Shown here one piece after another: positions 62,592 to 64,000 of a stretch of DNA of 64,000 bases. The stretch lies in contig NZ_CP041348.1 of NCBI RefSeq assembly GCF_009834365.1, forward strand, positions 466,001 through 530,000, given 5' to 3'. The stretch's first letter is position 1, and each line of letters begins with the position of its first letter. The DNA is from Komagataeibacter xylinus. Its GTDB lineage: Bacteria; Pseudomonadota; Alphaproteobacteria; Acetobacterales; Acetobacteraceae. Below the pieces are notes generated by a model, which saw only the letters and a program-made list of their open reading frames with translations, did no database searches and was not told the DNA's origin. Position numbers and translations under genes: made by a program.

Positions 62592-63764
62592 TCACCCCGG
62601 CGAGGACAGGTCCGTCAACCGTCGATATTCCTCCATGGCGCAGCGATCGGTCATACCGGCAATATAATCGGCCACCACCCGGCACGCACCTGCCATATCA
62701 TCCGCCTCGCGGGCAGCAAGGGCAGGCTCGCGCGTGCCATCAGGCAGCAGGGTCATGTCGCTGCTGAGGATGGTAAAGATCGATTCGACCGTCAGCCGCG
62801 CCTTACGCGCCATGCGGTTGACGCGCCAGTGGCGGTACAGCCGCGCATACAGGAAATGGCGGATGGCCAGATTGGCCTCGGCCATGGCGGGGCTGTAGGC
62901 CACCACGGGGCGGGCGGCGTGGCGGATGTCATCAGCGCTACGCGGGGCAAGGCGTGCAAGGTTGCGCTGGGTCTGGCCGATCAGATCCATGGCAAGCGTG
63001 TTGATGACGCGCCGGATGGTTTCGTGGCGCAGGCGCGGGTCGGCATTGCTGGCACCCTGCGCCGGGGCCGCGGCACGGGCGGCTGCGAGTGCAGCACCCA
63101 CCACCGGCAGGCTGTCGAGTTCCTCGATATGCAGAAGCCCCGCGCGCAGGCCATCATCAAGGTCATGGGCATGGTAGGCGATATCATCGGACAGGGCGGC
63201 CACCTGCGCCTCGGCCGAGGCATGGCTGCCGAGTTCAAGCTCATGCCGGGCCGCGTACTGCGCCACGTAAGGGGTGGGGTGATCGACCGGGCCGTTATGC
63301 TTGGCCAGGCCTTCAAGCATTTCCCATGTCAGGTTCAGGCCATCGAAGGCGAAATACCGCCGCTCCAGCAAGGTCACCAGCCGCAGGGACTGGGTGTTGT
63401 GGTCAAAGCCGCCCCATGGCTGCATGGCACGCGCCAGCGCCTCCTCGCCCGCATGGCCGTAGGGCGTGTGGCCAAGGTCATGCGCCAGGGCGAGGCCCTC
63501 GGTCAGGTCTTCCTCCAGTCCCAGCCTGCGCGCGATGGAGCGGGCAATTTGCGCCACCTCAAGCGAATGGGTGAGCCGCGTGCGAAAGAAATCCCCCTCA
63601 TGGTTGAGGAAAACCTGCGTCTTGTACTGCAACGTGCGAAACCCTGCCGAATGCAGGATGCGGTCACGGTCGCGCTGCCACGGGCTGCGGGTGGGGGCCT
63701 CGGCCTCGGGGTGGAGCCTGCCACGGGCCGTAGCGGTCTGGACAGCGTAGGGTGCAGTGCTCAT
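62592..63764 (-). CDS. dgt: dGTPase-like deoxynucleotide triphosphohydrolase (HD domain)
   Basis: The enzyme family hydrolyses dNTPs to nucleosides plus tripolyphosphate. The 390-residue protein has the metal-binding HD pattern: RTRLTHSLEVAQIARSIAR (His), ALAHDLGHTPYGHAGEEAL (the HD pair) and DDIAYHAHDLDDGLRAG. The segment PWQRDRDRILHSAGFRTLQY matches dNTPase class proteins; the preferred nucleotide is unknown. It leads the leftward operon and is divergent from the erpA/iscA-type gene, a known alphaproteobacterial neighbour pair. Confidence 0.95.
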   Translation of the reverse strand: MSTAPYAVQTATARGRLHPEAEAPTRSPWQRDRDRILHSAGFRTLQYKTQVFLNHEGDFFRTRLTHSLEVAQIARSIARRLGLEEDLTEGLALAHDLGHTPYGHAGEEALARAMQPWGGFDHNTQSLRLVTLLERRYFAFDGLNLTWEMLEGLAKHNGPVDHPTPYVAQYAARHELELGSHASAEAQVAALSDDIAYHAHDLDDGLRAGLLHIEELDSLPVVGAALAAARAAAPAQGASNADPRLRHETIRRVINTLAMDLIGQTQRNLARLAPRSADDIRHAARPVVAYSPAMAEANLAIRHFLYARLYRHWRVNRMARKARLTVESIFTILSSDMTLLPDGTREPALAAREADDMAGACRVVADYIAGMTDRCAMEEYRRLTDLSSPG

Positions 63765-63891
63765 ATAGGATCAGGACCAAGCCATGGATGAAACGGTAAA
63801 GGCCATACCGCCGTACATCCATAACCCGCCCGCAGCCCGCAGCCAACATGAAGTGGCCCCGGCCTGCGTGCACAGATCATGGTGAAACCCG

Positions 63892-64000
63892 ATGTCCACG
63901 CCCCCTTCCCCCACGGCCGAGATGTTCCGCGTATCGGATTCGGCAGCCAGTCGCCTGCGCGAGATCCTTGATGAACAGCCTGCCACCTCCACGGGCGAAC
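63892..64000 (+). CDS. Iron-sulfur cluster insertion protein (HesB/IscA/ErpA type), N-terminal fragment
   Basis: Only the first 36 codons are in the window: MSTPPSPTAEMFRVSDSAAS, then RLREILDEQP. The segment VSDSAASRLREIL matches the start of A-type Fe-S carriers. The three Cys that would bind the cluster lie beyond the edge, so the call rests on the N-terminus and on the divergent dgt neighbour. Whether it is ErpA or IscA cannot be told. Confidence 0.7.
   Translation, partial: MSTPPSPTAEMFRVSDSAASRLREILDEQPATSTGE

Overview
The window is 64 kb of dense, GC-rich alphaproteobacterial chromosome. Several features point to an acetic acid bacterium (Acetobacteraceae, probably Komagataeibacter or a close relative): a membrane malate:quinone oxidoreductase, fused aroK-aroB, an HdeD-type acid-resistance protein, AT-rich intergenic repeats, and protein sequences that read as typical of that family. 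The genus is inferred from recalled family resemblance, not from a search. I see no CRISPR array, tRNA, rRNA, prophage or insertion sequence.

Region 1 (1-9.2 kb, all minus strand) is a housekeeping run read folK - rpoZ - rel - acpS - lepB - rnc - era - pyrH - frr - uppS - cdsA. It covers folate, the stringent response, acyl carrier activation, protein export, RNA processing and ribosome assembly, ribosome recycling, and lipid-carrier and phospholipid precursors.

Region 2 (9.3-25.8 kb) is mixed metabolism: an NYN-domain protein, mqo, a Pta-like acyltransferase, a hydroxyacid dehydrogenase, a squalene-synthase-like protein, Fe/Mn superoxide dismutase, a sugar transporter, yajC, a DUF815 ATPase, a Rieske oxygenase, a GNAT-MutT fusion, a decayed SUKH gene, an SMP-30 lactonase, a CinA-N protein, accA and xerD.

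Region 3 (25.9-32.2 kb) holds fused aroKB and three tandem OmpA-family genes. The second and third encode identical mature proteins.

Region 4 (32.2-52.6 kb) holds gtrA, tenA, alaS, carbonic anhydrase, a secreted endo/exonuclease-fold protein, hdeD, rpsD with a structured leader, prfC, cysS, trmJ, gltX, a nicotinate phosphoribosyltransferase, class II DAHP synthase, glutathione reductase and ferredoxin-NADP reductase.

Region 5 (52.8-64 kb) has a SUV3-like RNA helicase, then a minus-strand run dgt - argS - SPOR protein - scpA - scpB - tatB - tatC - serS, with an erpA/iscA-type gene starting divergently at the right edge.

The most striking unexplained structure is a family of seven dispersed, roughly 50-95 bp intergenic elements (near 14.0, 23.4, 24.6, 44.8, 46.3, 50.1 and 55.4 kb). 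Complete copies have an outer inverted repeat enclosing two separate hairpins. Every copy lies within about 20 bp of a stop codon, and five of the seven sit between convergent genes. They look like a multiplied bidirectional terminator or REP-like element.
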